Of a stretch of DNA of 58,226 bases, positions 17,601 through 26,569 are shown piece by piece. The stretch spans positions 1 to 58,226 of the forward strand of contig JAGWBX010000006.1 in the NCBI GenBank assembly GCA_021295655.1, in the 5' to 3' direction. The stretch's first letter is position 1. The number at the start of each line of letters is the position of its first letter. The translations under genes and the position numbers were made by a program. The notes below the pieces were generated by a model. It made no database searches. It worked only from the letters and a program-made list of their open reading frames with translations, and was not told where the DNA came from. This DNA is from Candidatus Latescibacterota bacterium. Lineage in GTDB: Bacteria > Latescibacterota > UBA2968 > GCA-2709665.

Positions 17601-20175
17601 GAGCCGTCACCAGTACAACCGGAATCTCCAGAGAGGACCCCAGGCGGGCATATCCGTAGTCGAACTGCGGTTTTCGCACCCCGACGTAGCGTACGTACGG
17701 ATCCAGGGCGAGCGTTTCGCGGCTGCGGTTGGGGCGGCCGCCTTTCTCCAGCACGGTGGCTTCAATCCGGACCCGAACGGCCGATGGCTCCGTTCCGTAT
17801 ACGGGCAACCGCCAGCGCACCTGCGCACGGCCTTCCGCGTCGAGCCCGCCCTTGAAGACGCTGGTGCGACTCGGCTTGTACTTTGCGCCGTCGTTGGTGA
17901 AGCTGAAACCCGGATAGTTGGCAAACTGCCGCGCCTCGTGCGAGAATTCAACCGCGACCTCGGCATCCAGCCCGGCCGCCGGATTTCCGAAAAGATAGGT
18001 ACTCGCCAGCACCAGTCGAAGTTCCTCGTCATCAGCGGTCAGGTTTTTCTTTTCGGGCTCGATCCGGACCTTCAGCCGGTAGGGTGCCACCGTCTCGACT
18101 TTCAACGTGTGGTCGAACGTCCTGCTTCCCACCTCCAGGTGCGCCCGCCAGTTTCCGGTGGGGTCGTCGGGTTCGGTCCTGAAGCTGAATACATAGAAGC
18201 CGTCCTTGCCCGTCCGGGCGGTCCGCTCCATGACAAGCTGATTTCCGGGGTTGAACAGTTTCAGCGTGACTGGATGATTCTCCGGAAAGGTCTCCTCCGA
18301 GTTGCGCGCGATCAGTGAAAGGTGGATCTCGTCGCCGGGCCGATACACGCCCCGATCGGAATAAATGAACGCCCGGACGCCGTCCTGCGGCGCCGATGCG
18401 CCGCCGGTATCGAACGTGGAAAGGTTCCAGGCCATTTCGCTACACTTGATGATGCTCTTCCGGTCATCTTTTTCCGCTTCGACGTAAAAAACGTCCCGCG
18501 CTCCGCCGGGGATCGTCACCGCGCCGTTCCGGTCCGTCACGCCCCGACCGGCCACCTGATTCTGGAAGGTGCGCAGCGTGACCGCCACGCCGGACATCGG
18601 CGCCGCGCTGTTGATATCCCGTGCGTAGACCCGGTGCCGGCGGTGGGCCTTTTTGTACGTCAATCCGATATCGCTTACAATAACGGGTTTGAATACCCGT
18701 CCGTGTGCGTTGACGTATCCCGGCGAGAAGGGATGGCTGCGGTAGTCCCACAGCCGCCGGTTCCACCGCCATTGCTTTCGCGCTTCCTCGGCCTCGCCCG
18801 GCGCGCCGTACAGCATGTCAACGTGTTTGAAGCTGAGACTGAGCAGAAGCGGTCCCTTTTCGGACGGATCCAGAAGCGCGTTCAGGTCCAGTTCATGCTG
18901 CAGCCACCGGTTGCGGACCTGGCCGATCTCCAGGACCGTATCAACAAGCCCCACGCCTACGCGGTTTACCTCCCGGGAATAGAAGCCCCGCCGGCGGTCG
19001 ACGCCGCTCTTCAGACTCTGGCTCTGCAGGAATTGTCCCAGGTTCGAGTCGAAAACCTGCTTGATCTGCAACCTCGCCCGGCTCACGTTCACCGTCCGGA
19101 ACCGCACGCGCTGGCGGTTGATCGTTGGCAGAATCATCCCGTCTTCAGAGAATCGAATCCGGGGCTTCACGTCGGGTATCTGGACGGTTTCGGCATATTC
19201 CGAGGCCGTCGCCGCTCCCCATCGGCTGCGAATGCCGGGATGAATGGTGAGCGTGTAGTGCCGGCCATGCTCAAACGCCCCGCTCACGTGGATCTTCCTG
19301 CCCACCGCGCTGATCCGGATTTCCATCGGTGGGTCCACGGCAATCAGCCCACGGAGGTCCTGATGGGAGTCCATTTCGTCCGTCATTTCGACCGCGAGGC
19401 CGGGTTGCCGCCCGTCCGCCAGACCTTCGATTTTGACGATTTTCATCTCTGTTACGGGAGCCAGCGTCCTTTTGGTCCTGTAGTGCCGCGATATTTCCAA
19501 TGCTTCCCGGTCGAGGTTGAAACGGAGCTCCCGATTGTCTTTTCCCCGCGCCATGGGGTCGGAAACAAACGTGAAGGTATTCCCCTCCGCGTCCGCGTTC
19601 CAGGCAAGGGAAAGCCGCTCCCGGCCAAGAAACAGCCGGGCGGCCTGCCGCACCTGTTCGATCGAGGTCTTCTCGCTGAACGTGACCTGCCCCTTGTAGA
19701 CCACGCGCCGGGGATCGTCATTCTCGATCAACTCGAAATCCGCGTCCAGCGAAACGATCTCCCGGCCGGCAACCTGAAACGCAAACGCCAGGGGCTGCAG
19801 GTTCCCGCGCCCGGGAAACAGGGCGGCGAGATCCAGGGACCCCCGGTATTGCTGCCGGAACGGAAGCGGCGCATCGGGGTTGAACAGGAGGGTGCGCCGG
19901 TCCCGCCAGCGGGCGGCGCCGGCGATGCGCGGCGCGAAGGTGAACACCTTCTTCTCAAGGCGCTGCCCGACCCGGTTTCCCGACACGACAGGCGACACGA
20001 ACCGTACGCGAATGACGTCTCCGGCGCGGATGAGGTCCGATGTTACGTGGCTGACCAGTCTGGCCGTCTCGGACGAGTAGGAAATGGTGCCGGTTTCGTT
20101 CCGTTTCGAAGTACATCCGGCCAACACGATTCCGATCAGCATCAGCCAGCCGGCGCCAATTCGATTGAAAGACAT
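14656..20175 (-). CDS. yfhM: bacterial alpha-2-macroglobulin, lipoprotein with thioester motif
   Basis: A 1839-residue lipoprotein. Residues 1-21 are a lipoprotein signal peptide (LMLIGIVLAGC, lipidated Cys21). The body has the macroglobulin-like domains of the family (for example GVRAFIYSDRGVYRPGDEIH). The thioester motif FPYGCIEQ is present with Cys near residue 1379, followed by the alpha-alpha toroid thioester domain. Family knowledge: such proteins trap attacking proteases in the periplasm, and PbpC then repairs peptidoglycan. ATG 20175 has GGGGGG 7 bases upstream. An in-frame ATG at 20247 lies directly after repeat R1 and would add 24 residues that spoil the signal peptide. Confidence 0.94.
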   Translation of the reverse strand: MSFNRIGAGWLMLIGIVLAGCTSKRNETGTISYSSETARLVSHVTSDLIRAGDVIRVRFVSPVVSGNRVGQRLEKKVFTFAPRIAGAARWRDRRTLLFNPDAPLPFRQQYRGSLDLAALFPGRGNLQPLAFAFQVAGREIVSLDADFELIENDDPRRVVYKGQVTFSEKTSIEQVRQAARLFLGRERLSLAWNADAEGNTFTFVSDPMARGKDNRELRFNLDREALEISRHYRTKRTLAPVTEMKIVKIEGLADGRQPGLAVEMTDEMDSHQDLRGLIAVDPPMEIRISAVGRKIHVSGAFEHGRHYTLTIHPGIRSRWGAATASEYAETVQIPDVKPRIRFSEDGMILPTINRQRVRFRTVNVSRARLQIKQVFDSNLGQFLQSQSLKSGVDRRRGFYSREVNRVGVGLVDTVLEIGQVRNRWLQHELDLNALLDPSEKGPLLLSLSFKHVDMLYGAPGEAEEARKQWRWNRRLWDYRSHPFSPGYVNAHGRVFKPVIVSDIGLTYKKAHRRHRVYARDINSAAPMSGVAVTLRTFQNQVAGRGVTDRNGAVTIPGGARDVFYVEAEKDDRKSIIKCSEMAWNLSTFDTGGASAPQDGVRAFIYSDRGVYRPGDEIHLSLIARNSEETFPENHPVTLKLFNPGNQLVMERTARTGKDGFYVFSFRTEPDDPTGNWRAHLEVGSRTFDHTLKVETVAPYRLKVRIEPEKKNLTADDEELRLVLASTYLFGNPAAGLDAEVAVEFSHEARQFANYPGFSFTNDGAKYKPSRTSVFKGGLDAEGRAQVRWRLPVYGTEPSAVRVRIEATVLEKGGRPNRSRETLALDPYVRYVGVRKPQFDYGYARLGSSLEIPVVLVTAQGEAAPGLPLEYRIYRSTSHWWWEFESRDQFRLKFKTDRYTEQIEGGSLFSHAAPVSLVFTPEQRGEYLIEVKDADGHTAAFFMRAYPWGEAQADPKTAGMLALKTDRKAYAPGDSALVTFPAPRQGAILVSVEQDSRILRTRWYEPDGRPDEFRVPVPITRDMAPTAYVCVSVVQPYSQTMNDRPIRLYGVVPLNVSDPRTRQEITLRMPGEFKPEFPFQVLVETGDGEPAQFTLAVVDEGLLALTGFATPDAWQSFYRKRRLGVVTHDVYSHVIGANKGDVFKTFAVGGGFAYRASQLEPERGKRFKAVALFKGPIETDAQGRAAVDFEMPDYTGSVRVMAVSASGGRYGKAETSVPVKTDLMVMPTLPRVLGPGDRITVPVTVFAMVDSIGPTAVSINHEGPVSVVGPARQEMDFSTSGEQEVSFTLQAASAVGQARVVVAAEAPDVAADHETVLNVRPPSPRIYAAQEQDIRPGERVRFAVPDGGLPGTNRARLVVRRHPDFGMTHRLLRLVHFPYGCIEQTVSTAFPLLYLSTFLEGVKYAGDATVQIDRFINSAIRKLRKFKLASGGFAYWPGANSVSTWGSLYSGHFLIEAAKLGYHVPQDLMANWIRYEKSRSLTVKDGLMARVYRVYLLALAGEYQIGPMNLLKETGLNDMNDTQKWLLAAAYHLAGVERTAAQILIPAGKRVEDYNESGGTYGSGMRDLAIILNTLVMFERWSEADEVAKELGLALASQKWYSTQTTGFMLLSLGKYVRSLDNEEEGPSVIAGTIHLPDGREVPFETDRPAFHVEIEEGFGQETAVTLDSTSTVRRAFATLDWDGVPLTDDEGDTASKLALKVAWLSDEGLPVNPAELSQGENFWGHFRVRNLAVARDVEELALVQVLPAGWEIDTPRLSDRTAPKWTKRLNLNLEEYMDARDDRIMWFFDFKSRRDLDFVVRLNAVTAGSFRLPATVVEAMYDRSYRATAAGKRVVVKQR

Positions 20176-20249
20176 CACCAACCCCCCTGGAACATTGTTG
20201 AAATATCGGGCTGCACAGCCGGCAACGGGCGATCTGAGCCCCGTCATGA

Positions 20250-20325
20250 ACCCCAATTCGAAAAAAACAGCAACCCGGCGACGCAATGAAAACCCCTGAA
20301 GCGGCGCGTTACGGTCGTCAAAAAG
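20250..20325 (-). repeat. dispersed repeat R1, copy 2
   Basis: On the minus strand it begins CTTTTTGACGACCGTAACGC, continues through CTTCAGGGGTTTTCATTGCG and ends TTCGAATTGGGGT. Two bases later comes an in-frame ATG (20247) of the alpha-2-macroglobulin frame. It matches copy 3 (30556-30631) over its whole length. Confidence 0.8.
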
Positions 20326-20479
20326 TACATGCTTTCAGTTCACGTCCAGTAACCTGGCGTATCCTGGTAATCAGCCGCTAAATCACCTTTATCTACTTGC
20401 ATATATTCGGTTTTACGTCCCCGAAGAATGACGGATCAAGGTCAGCGCTCCGTCGTCCGGCATCAACCCGGAAAACCGC

Positions 20480-20507
20480 TTGACATCATCGTGCCGGTCT
20501 TTACCTT
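20480..20507 (+). promoter_or_regulatory. candidate promoter for the LLM oxidoreductase
   Basis: TTGACA (20480-20485), a 16-base spacer and TACCTT (20502-20507), 52 bases before the start codon. The -10 element is only a moderate match. Confidence 0.4.
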
Positions 20508-20558
20508 TACAGCCCGTTGAAAACAGGCAACGTTTCACGAGACATCAGGAGATTTTCG

Positions 20559-21620
20559 ATGCAATTCGGTCAATTCTACCTGCTGGAAACCCCGCCCGGA
20601 AAAGACCACGCCGAGGTCTACCATGAAGCGTTCGAACAGTTCAAGCTCATGGACGAACTGGGCTGGGACGCCATCTGGCTGGCCGAACACCACTTCGACC
20701 ACAAGGCGCCAGGCGCCAACTACTATTCAATTACCCCGTCCATCCATACCATGGCCGCGTACGCGTCGGCCATTACCGAACGCATCAAGATCGGAACGGC
20801 GGTGATCGTACTGCCGTTCCACAACCCGGTCATCGTCGCGGAAGACTTCGCCACCGTGGATATCATGTCCAAAGGGCGGCTCCTCTTCGGGGTGGGGCGC
20901 GGCTACCAGTTGGAGGAATTTCACAACTGGGGAATCGACCTGGAAGAAAGCCGCGAACGATTTCAGGAAGAACTGGAAATCATCCTGAAGGCCTGGACGG
21001 GGCCCGTGGAATACGACGGCGCGTTTCACAAGGTCCGGAAAGTCAACGTCATCCCAAAGCCGGTACAACAGCCGCACCCGCCGGTTTACGTTGCGGCGGT
21101 GAGTCCCTCCACGTACGAATGGGTCATCAAGAACGGGTACAACGTCCTGACCTCGTTCCTGCATCCCTACGATCAGGTTTTCGAACTGTATGAGGCGTAC
21201 CACAAGACGGCAAACGCGTGCGGCATGTCGGGAAAGCTGGACTTCCCTCTGGCAAGGTTCCTCTACGTGGCAGAATCCACAGAGAAAGCCCGCGAGGAAT
21301 GCCACGATCAGATCATGTGGTACTTCCGCACCCTGCTTGCGGAGGTGATCGCGCCTCCGCCGGAGATCGCGCCTCCCGGACAGATGGAATTCTACCAGGA
21401 ACTGAAGGAGAAATTCTCCAACATCAGCTTCGACGAGATCCTGGCCGAACACGCCATCGTTGGCGACCCGGACTTTGTCGCCGGCAAAATCGCCTGGATC
21501 CAAGAACACACCGGGCTACAGAACTTTATGGGGTGGACCCGCATTGGAGACCTGCATCCCGATCTGGTCTGCAAGTCGCTGCGGATGTTCTCCGAACACG
21601 TTGCGCCAGCGTTTAAATGA
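20559..21620 (+). CDS. LLM-class flavin-dependent oxidoreductase (luciferase-like)
   Basis: A 353-residue TIM-barrel enzyme of the bacterial luciferase superfamily, which uses reduced FMN or F420. Typical segments are MQFGQFYLLETPPG, WLAEHHFDHKAPGANYYSITP, GTAVIVLPFHNPVIVAEDFA and LFGVGRGYQLEEFHNWGID. ATG 20559 is chosen because AGGAG lies 7 bases upstream; an in-frame ATG at 20517 lacks one. It stands alone on the plus strand and converges with the cupin gene. The substrate cannot be predicted; alkanal, alkane or heterocycle oxidation are all known in the family. Confidence 0.9.
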   Translation: MQFGQFYLLETPPGKDHAEVYHEAFEQFKLMDELGWDAIWLAEHHFDHKAPGANYYSITPSIHTMAAYASAITERIKIGTAVIVLPFHNPVIVAEDFATVDIMSKGRLLFGVGRGYQLEEFHNWGIDLEESRERFQEELEIILKAWTGPVEYDGAFHKVRKVNVIPKPVQQPHPPVYVAAVSPSTYEWVIKNGYNVLTSFLHPYDQVFELYEAYHKTANACGMSGKLDFPLARFLYVAESTEKAREECHDQIMWYFRTLLAEVIAPPPEIAPPGQMEFYQELKEKFSNISFDEILAEHAIVGDPDFVAGKIAWIQEHTGLQNFMGWTRIGDLHPDLVCKSLRMFSEHVAPAFK

Positions 21621-21651
21621 ACGCATCGCCGAATTGCTTCCAGGCCATCTC

Positions 21652-21987
21652 CTACTCCCGCCACGCCGGCTGTGTCACATGCAACAGCAGCGCGCCCTCC
21701 GGAACCGTGATCACGGTTGACGTTCCCTTTTCTATATAGCCCAGATCTCCGACTTCGAAACGCACCGGATCCCGGTCTGCAGCGTGGACTTCAAGTTCGC
21801 CTTTCAACATGAAGAAGACCTCGTTGTAGTCGAAGGTCCATTCCAGCCGGCTGGGTTCGAGATATTCCGTAAATCCTGCCGCAAGGCAGTCGTCCTTGCC
21901 GAGTATCGGGTCGGACACCTGTACCCTTGCGCCCGGTGCGTCGTACAGCTTCATGTCCCTCTGGTCCGGTTTCACAATCTGTACCAT
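21652..21987 (-). CDS. cupin-domain protein, EutQ-like
   Basis: A 111-residue single-cupin protein. The beta-barrel core is seen in LEWTFDYNEVFFMLKGELEV, where the usual metal-binding His residues of cupin motif 1 are mostly replaced and only the Glu remains, and in VRFEVGDLGYIEKGTSTVIT. The ending VPEGALLLHVTQPAWRE fits small EutQ-like cupins. ATG 21987 has AGGAG 7 bases upstream; longer frames beginning further up run through repeat R2 and are not real. The function is unknown; a sugar-acid or amino-alcohol related isomerase or binding role is possible. Confidence 0.82.
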   Translation of the reverse strand: MVQIVKPDQRDMKLYDAPGARVQVSDPILGKDDCLAAGFTEYLEPSRLEWTFDYNEVFFMLKGELEVHAADRDPVRFEVGDLGYIEKGTSTVITVPEGALLLHVTQPAWRE

Positions 21988-22024
21988 TCCAAATCTCCTG
22001 TCTTGAGGAAATCGACTAAAGGCG

Positions 22025-22143
22025 GTGAGACGTAAGAGGGTAGACGGGAGAGATTGCCTGCCCCGTGCGGTTTCATTTCTTGCCGATGGCATAAAGGACG
22101 AACCAATCGGGCAAGGACGACTTCTACCGGCTGCCGTCTCCCC
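22025..22143 (+). repeat. dispersed repeat R2, copy A, with heptad-type inverted ends
   Basis: The left end is four 7-base units (GTGAGAC GTAAGAG GGTAGAC GGGAGAG, 22025-22052). The core contains TTTCATTTCTTGCCGATGGC and GAACCAATCGGGCAAGGACG. The right end CTGCCGTCTCCCC is roughly the reverse complement of the left end. It fills the space between the cupin gene and the acylase gene. Confidence 0.75.
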
Positions 22144-22168
22144 GATTTCAAGGTCTTCCTCCTCCGGC

Positions 22169-24502
22169 CTACGGCTCGAGCCGCTGTCGAGTCTCCGCCT
22201 CCGAGGCAATGGTGTTCCAGTCCCACAGCTGAGGGATATACCCCACGTCGGCCCAGAGTTGCGCCTGGTCGGAATAGTGTGCGCTGCCGGGATGCCCGGA
22301 GGCCCCCAGCGGCACGATCCACAGCGAATTGCTCCAGTCCGACGGATCGTGAATATATCGGTTTACCGACGTCCCCGTCGCAACAAAGGGTTCGCTCACG
22401 TCGTAACCGCCTGCCAGAGGTACGTCCCCGTCCCCGTGCGTGGGCAGGCAGGGCGGATCCAGAAGCGGTGCGCATTCCGGAAAAATCTGCGACAGCGGAT
22501 GCCTTGGACGGGTATGGTGGACCCGGCCCCACCGCCACTCGGTCATATCCTTACCGAGCCGGTCCCGGAGATCCCCCACGGCCTGCCGGAGACTCCCTGC
22601 CAGAAGGTCGTCCCAACTACGCCCCTCCGGCAACATGGACCCGTCTCCCCGCTCAAGGCTCAGGATCATCTCCAGAACGATCAGCCGGATATGCGCCTCC
22701 GCTCCTGAAGCCCCTTCCAGCGCGGGGGCCGCCATGTCTCCCAGCAGGTGCTCCGCAAGGAATCGCGTTGCGCACAGACGGGTCTGGGAATAGATCGTCG
22801 GCTGCGGCAAGTCCCGGTCCATGCGATAGTCCCACTCGCGCAAAAGCGCGAGCGCCCCCCCGGACGCCGCGTCCGGAGCCTCGATCTTGAGGAGGGCCCG
22901 TGTAAATATCCTCGCCGGGATCGACGTCCGGTCGGCGTGCATTCTCGCCATATCCTCCACGGTTGCCGTCCCCGTTTTAAGATCCAGAATCTCCAACTGA
23001 AGCCGCCTCGCCCGGTATTCCGGACTGAAGTACAGTCCCACGTAGTACGGATAGTCGTGTCCGGCCACGCGCTGGTTGCAGGTCACGGCGTACCCAGCCT
23101 GCGGACGGATCGCCCGGGGCATGTCGTCGTGAGGGATATACCCCTCCCATTCGTATGTCCCGGTCCACCCCGGTACCGCCCGCCATCCATTGGCCTCCGT
23201 GCGAATGGGGATTTTTCCCTCGTGCAGATATCCGAAACCGCCGTGGACGTCCACAACCGCGTAGTTGTTCACCCGGTCGGTCCAGTTCTCAAATGCCCGG
23301 TGCAGTTCCTCTACAGTGGTCGCGAACATCGCTTCCCTTGCGGCGTCCAGCCAGGGAGTGCCCCGGATAAGGCCGGGATCGCTGATTGCAATTCCGTACC
23401 CGGCCTCGGGATTGCCCGTGATCACGGGGCCGTGACGTGTGACGGTCACTTCGATCTCTACCGGCTCGGCGTTGCGTACTGCGATAGTCTCATGCAGGAC
23501 TTCAGCCTGTCTCCACGTGTCCCCGAATGCATATTCCCGTCGGCCGGCCCTCTCCCGGAATCGCTCCACGAACAGGTCCTGTGTGTCGGCATTCCCGTAG
23601 GTCATTCCCCAGCCCACGTGCCGGTTGTGGCAGAAGTGCAGGATCCCGGGCATCCCGGGTATCGAAGAACCGGTAATTGAGAAATCGGGACTGGAGAGGT
23701 GGGCCTGATAATAAACGTTCGGCGTATCCAGAGCCCTGTGGGAATCTCCGCCCATCAGCGGCAATCCTGAACGGGTACGTTCCCCCGAAACCGACCAGGC
23801 GTTGGAACCTGCGTCCGCTTCCTTCAACCAGTTGACGTCGTCCAGCGCCTTGCCGAGTTCCTCCAGGCCGTCTACGGCAGGCCCCCGATAAACCTCCCCG
23901 GGGGGTACCGTGAGCAGATGCCCGCCGGGATATCCCTTGATGATGCGCGCTGCCTTCTCGGGGCCGATCTTGAGGGCCAGGCGCGTACGGAAGAGTTTCG
24001 GCTCGAACGTCCCCAACAGGGTATTACGCATCTTGTAGACGGCAATACAGTGCCAGTTCTCCCACGGTTCGGGCGACCTGTCCAGAAGATTGAATTCGAC
24101 CGGAAACGCCGACGTCGTTTCCATGAACGCGTTCACGCCCGCGGTGTATGCATCCACCATCGCTTTCGCAGCCGCACCCGCCGCGTCGTAGTCAAGCCTG
24201 GCGGTGCGTCCCATTCCGGCCGTTCGCAACAACCGGTCCTGGTCCACGCCGTCCGGGCCGGCGATTTCCGCCCATCGACCCAGGGCCCGGTACCGGTCGT
24301 AGTCCATATGCCAGAGCCGGTCCTGCGCTGTTGCGAAACCCTGCGCGAAGAAGACGTCGTGTTCGTTCCCGGCCCGAATGTGCGGAATACCCCACCGGTC
24401 CCGATAGATCGTAACGGCGTCGATCAGGCCGTGCAGGCGCTGTGTGGAGGTCACATCCGGCAGCGCGGCCGCAAGGTCGGTTTCAGTAAGTTCTACAGGC
24501 AT
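22169..24502 (-). CDS. penicillin acylase-family Ntn hydrolase, probably cytoplasmic
   Basis: A 777-residue precursor of the penicillin G acylase / acyl-homoserine-lactone acylase family. The alpha-chain begins VTIYRDRWGIPHIRAGNEHD and contains the helix FFAQGFATAQDRLWHMDYDR. The autocatalytic cleavage site is AGSNAW, making Ser233 the N-terminal nucleophile of the beta chain. The oxyanion region TRSGLPLMGGDSHRALDTPN follows. Classical members are exported, but this one has no signal peptide (MPVELTETDLAAALPD). It lies 70 bases downstream of the HAD gene. Hydrolysis of an amide is expected; the substrate is unknown. Confidence 0.92.
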   Translation of the reverse strand: MPVELTETDLAAALPDVTSTQRLHGLIDAVTIYRDRWGIPHIRAGNEHDVFFAQGFATAQDRLWHMDYDRYRALGRWAEIAGPDGVDQDRLLRTAGMGRTARLDYDAAGAAAKAMVDAYTAGVNAFMETTSAFPVEFNLLDRSPEPWENWHCIAVYKMRNTLLGTFEPKLFRTRLALKIGPEKAARIIKGYPGGHLLTVPPGEVYRGPAVDGLEELGKALDDVNWLKEADAGSNAWSVSGERTRSGLPLMGGDSHRALDTPNVYYQAHLSSPDFSITGSSIPGMPGILHFCHNRHVGWGMTYGNADTQDLFVERFRERAGRREYAFGDTWRQAEVLHETIAVRNAEPVEIEVTVTRHGPVITGNPEAGYGIAISDPGLIRGTPWLDAAREAMFATTVEELHRAFENWTDRVNNYAVVDVHGGFGYLHEGKIPIRTEANGWRAVPGWTGTYEWEGYIPHDDMPRAIRPQAGYAVTCNQRVAGHDYPYYVGLYFSPEYRARRLQLEILDLKTGTATVEDMARMHADRTSIPARIFTRALLKIEAPDAASGGALALLREWDYRMDRDLPQPTIYSQTRLCATRFLAEHLLGDMAAPALEGASGAEAHIRLIVLEMILSLERGDGSMLPEGRSWDDLLAGSLRQAVGDLRDRLGKDMTEWRWGRVHHTRPRHPLSQIFPECAPLLDPPCLPTHGDGDVPLAGGYDVSEPFVATGTSVNRYIHDPSDWSNSLWIVPLGASGHPGSAHYSDQAQLWADVGYIPQLWDWNTIASEAETRQRLEP

Positions 24503-24572
24503 GGATTGTCCTCTTCAATGGCGTTCCTCGACGAACCGTGGAGTACGATGACTTGATGATCGAACCGGTTTT

Positions 24573-25529
24573 TCAGTCTCGTGCGTCCTCTTGCGAGGAT
24601 GACGTCGAATACGATCCGGGCGCCACGCCGCCGAGCCACCGTTGAACCGCCTCCGAGAAACCGTCCGCGTTGTGGTCGGACACCACCGGAAATCGCGCAC
24701 GCAAGGGTTCCGGGGCGTTTTGGACGACAAATGGAAATCCGCACCAATGCAGCATGTCCGAGTCGTTGTAGTCGTTGCCGATGGCAGCGGACCGGCCGGC
24801 GTCCGCGCCCAGGCGTTCGCACAACTTGGCAGCGGACCGGGCCTTTGAAACGTGCCCTGGAAATATCTCAAACCAGGTGGACTGGTGGTCCGAAGGCGAC
24901 GTGGTGCGGATTACCGACAGATCCTCCAGGGCGTTCGAGAGCGCGTCGTGAGTGCGCCAGGGGTCCGCTTCCGTGGGACAGACCACCAGAAACTGCGAAG
25001 CCCGGCCGATCCCCGGGCAGCTGGGATTCAACCGGCGACAATGTTCCGCGTTGTTTTGACGCCTGCGTACAAAATCGGGATTGTGTTCGCTCTGCTCCCA
25101 GTACTCGAACGTATGGTTCTCCGGAACCGGCGCGTGGACCATGAAGTCGTATCCACTCTCGACAAGATACCCGGTAACGCGGCGCACGTCTCCGGCCGAA
25201 AGGGAATGGGACTCCACCAGCGTCTGGTCCCGGAAATCGAAAATGCCGACCCCCGACGAGGTAATCAGAAAATCGATCGGAAAGCTGTCGCTCAGCACGG
25301 CGCGGGCCGACATGTGCGACCGGCCGGTGACCACCGCCCGCCAGATATTCCTTTTCCCCAGCGTTTTGAGCGTTTCCAGGCTCCGGATACTGGCTTTTCG
25401 ATCGCTTTGCAGCAGCGTCCCGTCCAGGTCCGTAAACAATGCGAGGTCCGGTCTTTTTTCCTCTGCCGCCAACCGCGCCTCCATCCACCTGCGGCCAACC
25501 GATCGGCCGCGCTTCTCAAGCATCGGCAA
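24573..25529 (-). CDS. HAD-superfamily hydrolase (IIB / Cof type)
   Basis: A 318-residue phosphatase-like protein. Motif I is FTDLDGTLLQS with both catalytic Asp residues, motif II is VVTGRS, and motif IV is GNDYNDSDM. The large C2-type cap between them is typical of subclass IIB (sugar phosphatases and mannosyl-3-phosphoglycerate phosphatases). The substrate is not predictable. The first ATG (25529) lacks a good ribosome-binding site; ATG 25484 (MEARLAAEEK) is possible and would keep all motifs. It is followed by the acylase gene on the same strand. Confidence 0.88.
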   Translation of the reverse strand: MPMLEKRGRSVGRRWMEARLAAEEKRPDLALFTDLDGTLLQSDRKASIRSLETLKTLGKRNIWRAVVTGRSHMSARAVLSDSFPIDFLITSSGVGIFDFRDQTLVESHSLSAGDVRRVTGYLVESGYDFMVHAPVPENHTFEYWEQSEHNPDFVRRRQNNAEHCRRLNPSCPGIGRASQFLVVCPTEADPWRTHDALSNALEDLSVIRTTSPSDHQSTWFEIFPGHVSKARSAAKLCERLGADAGRSAAIGNDYNDSDMLHWCGFPFVVQNAPEPLRARFPVVSDHNADGFSEAVQRWLGGVAPGSYSTSSSQEDARD

Positions 25530-25695
25530 TACGATTGGAATACAACGACGCCCGCCTCAAATCAGGATCGCAGCCTGCCAACGTCATCTCTCTCCGGTGA
25601 CGCGGATTGGATGCGCCGTGAAATTTCGCGTGAATATAAAAAATCCGGCAGAAAACACATATCCGATTCTCTCCCGGAATCCCTCTGGCGATTCC

Positions 25696-25722
25696 AACAA
25701 AAACGGCGCACCGCCGTGCGCC
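25696..25722 (-). terminator. terminator of the phosphatidyltransferase gene
   Basis: On the minus strand a 7-bp stem (GGCGCAC / GTGCGCC, loop GGCG) is followed by GTTTTTGTT. It lies 60 bases after the stop of the CDP-alcohol phosphatidyltransferase. The rest of 25530-25784 holds no gene. Confidence 0.75.
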
Positions 25723-25784
25723 TTGTCTGTCTTGTAAAGCCTTTTACCTGTCTTCAGTTCAGTCGAATCCGGCACATCAAACGA

Positions 25785-26366
25785 TCAATCCTGAGACCGC
25801 TTGCGGAAATACAACACCCGGTGCAGCGCGGTATAGTTGGACAGAAACGCAATGGCCCAGATCGCTACCGTAAGTCCGATTTCGCCCACCAGCGCCCCCA
25901 CACCAATGGCAATAACCCGTTCCGGCCGCTGCATGAAGCCGACCTTGCACTCCTCGCCAAGACCCTCGACCCGCGCCCGGATGTAGCTCACCATCAACGA
26001 GCCGGCCAGCGCAAAAAACACGGCGGACGTGGTCCAGAGGGAGTCCGACCGGATGAAGCTGACCGCCACGCCAAACCAGATGACGATTTCCGAATACCGG
26101 TCTACAGTGGAGTCCAGGAGCGCGCCGAACGTGGTTTCGCTCCGACCCACGCGAGCCACCTGCCCATCCAGAAAATCGAACACCCCGGCCAGCAGCACAA
26201 TCAAGCCGGCCCACCGCAGGTAATCGAATCCGAAAAGCACCGCCGCGACCAGGTTCAGGAGGAACCCGGCCATGGTTAGTGCATTCGGGCGCAATCGCTT
26301 CTTGACGAGATACTGAGTGGAGGGTTCGAGCAGTTCGGCGAAGTCGTCCTTTACTTTCTCAATCAC
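25785..26366 (-). CDS. CDP-alcohol phosphatidyltransferase family membrane protein
   Basis: A 193-residue integral membrane enzyme with about six hydrophobic helices. The family metal/CDP signature is intact as DFLDGQVARVG followed by FGALLDSTVDR, with the four conserved Asp residues. Enzymes of this family replace CMP of a CDP-linked lipid with an alcohol, for example glycerol phosphate or inositol phosphate. The N-terminal LRPNALTMAGFLLNLVAA fits the phosphatidylglycerophosphate or archaetidylinositol-phosphate-synthase-like groups. The exact alcohol cannot be assigned. Confidence 0.88.
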   Translation of the reverse strand: MIEKVKDDFAELLEPSTQYLVKKRLRPNALTMAGFLLNLVAAVLFGFDYLRWAGLIVLLAGVFDFLDGQVARVGRSETTFGALLDSTVDRYSEIVIWFGVAVSFIRSDSLWTTSAVFFALAGSLMVSYIRARVEGLGEECKVGFMQRPERVIAIGVGALVGEIGLTVAIWAIAFLSNYTALHRVLYFRKRSQD

Positions 26367-26569
26367 GAGCCGGCACTCTCCATGGGCCGCAGATCTGCGT
26401 TTCTCGATGGGTTAACGTCGTATCACAAAACCTGTTGCCGATTTTTCGAAATATAGAATAATCGCAGGGGGGGAGCAAGGGAAATCTTCCGCCCCGAACG
26501 CGCTGAGGATGGAACGGTTTCTGCGAGTCGACAGCGGGCGCGCCCTGTGCCGCCGGATTTATCCCGACT

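Noticed and set aside
18322..20289. Long plus-strand open frame (655 codons) opposite the alpha-2-macroglobulin gene
   Set aside because: It is the antisense shadow of a well-supported gene with lipobox and thioester motif. High GC content keeps the complementary frame open.
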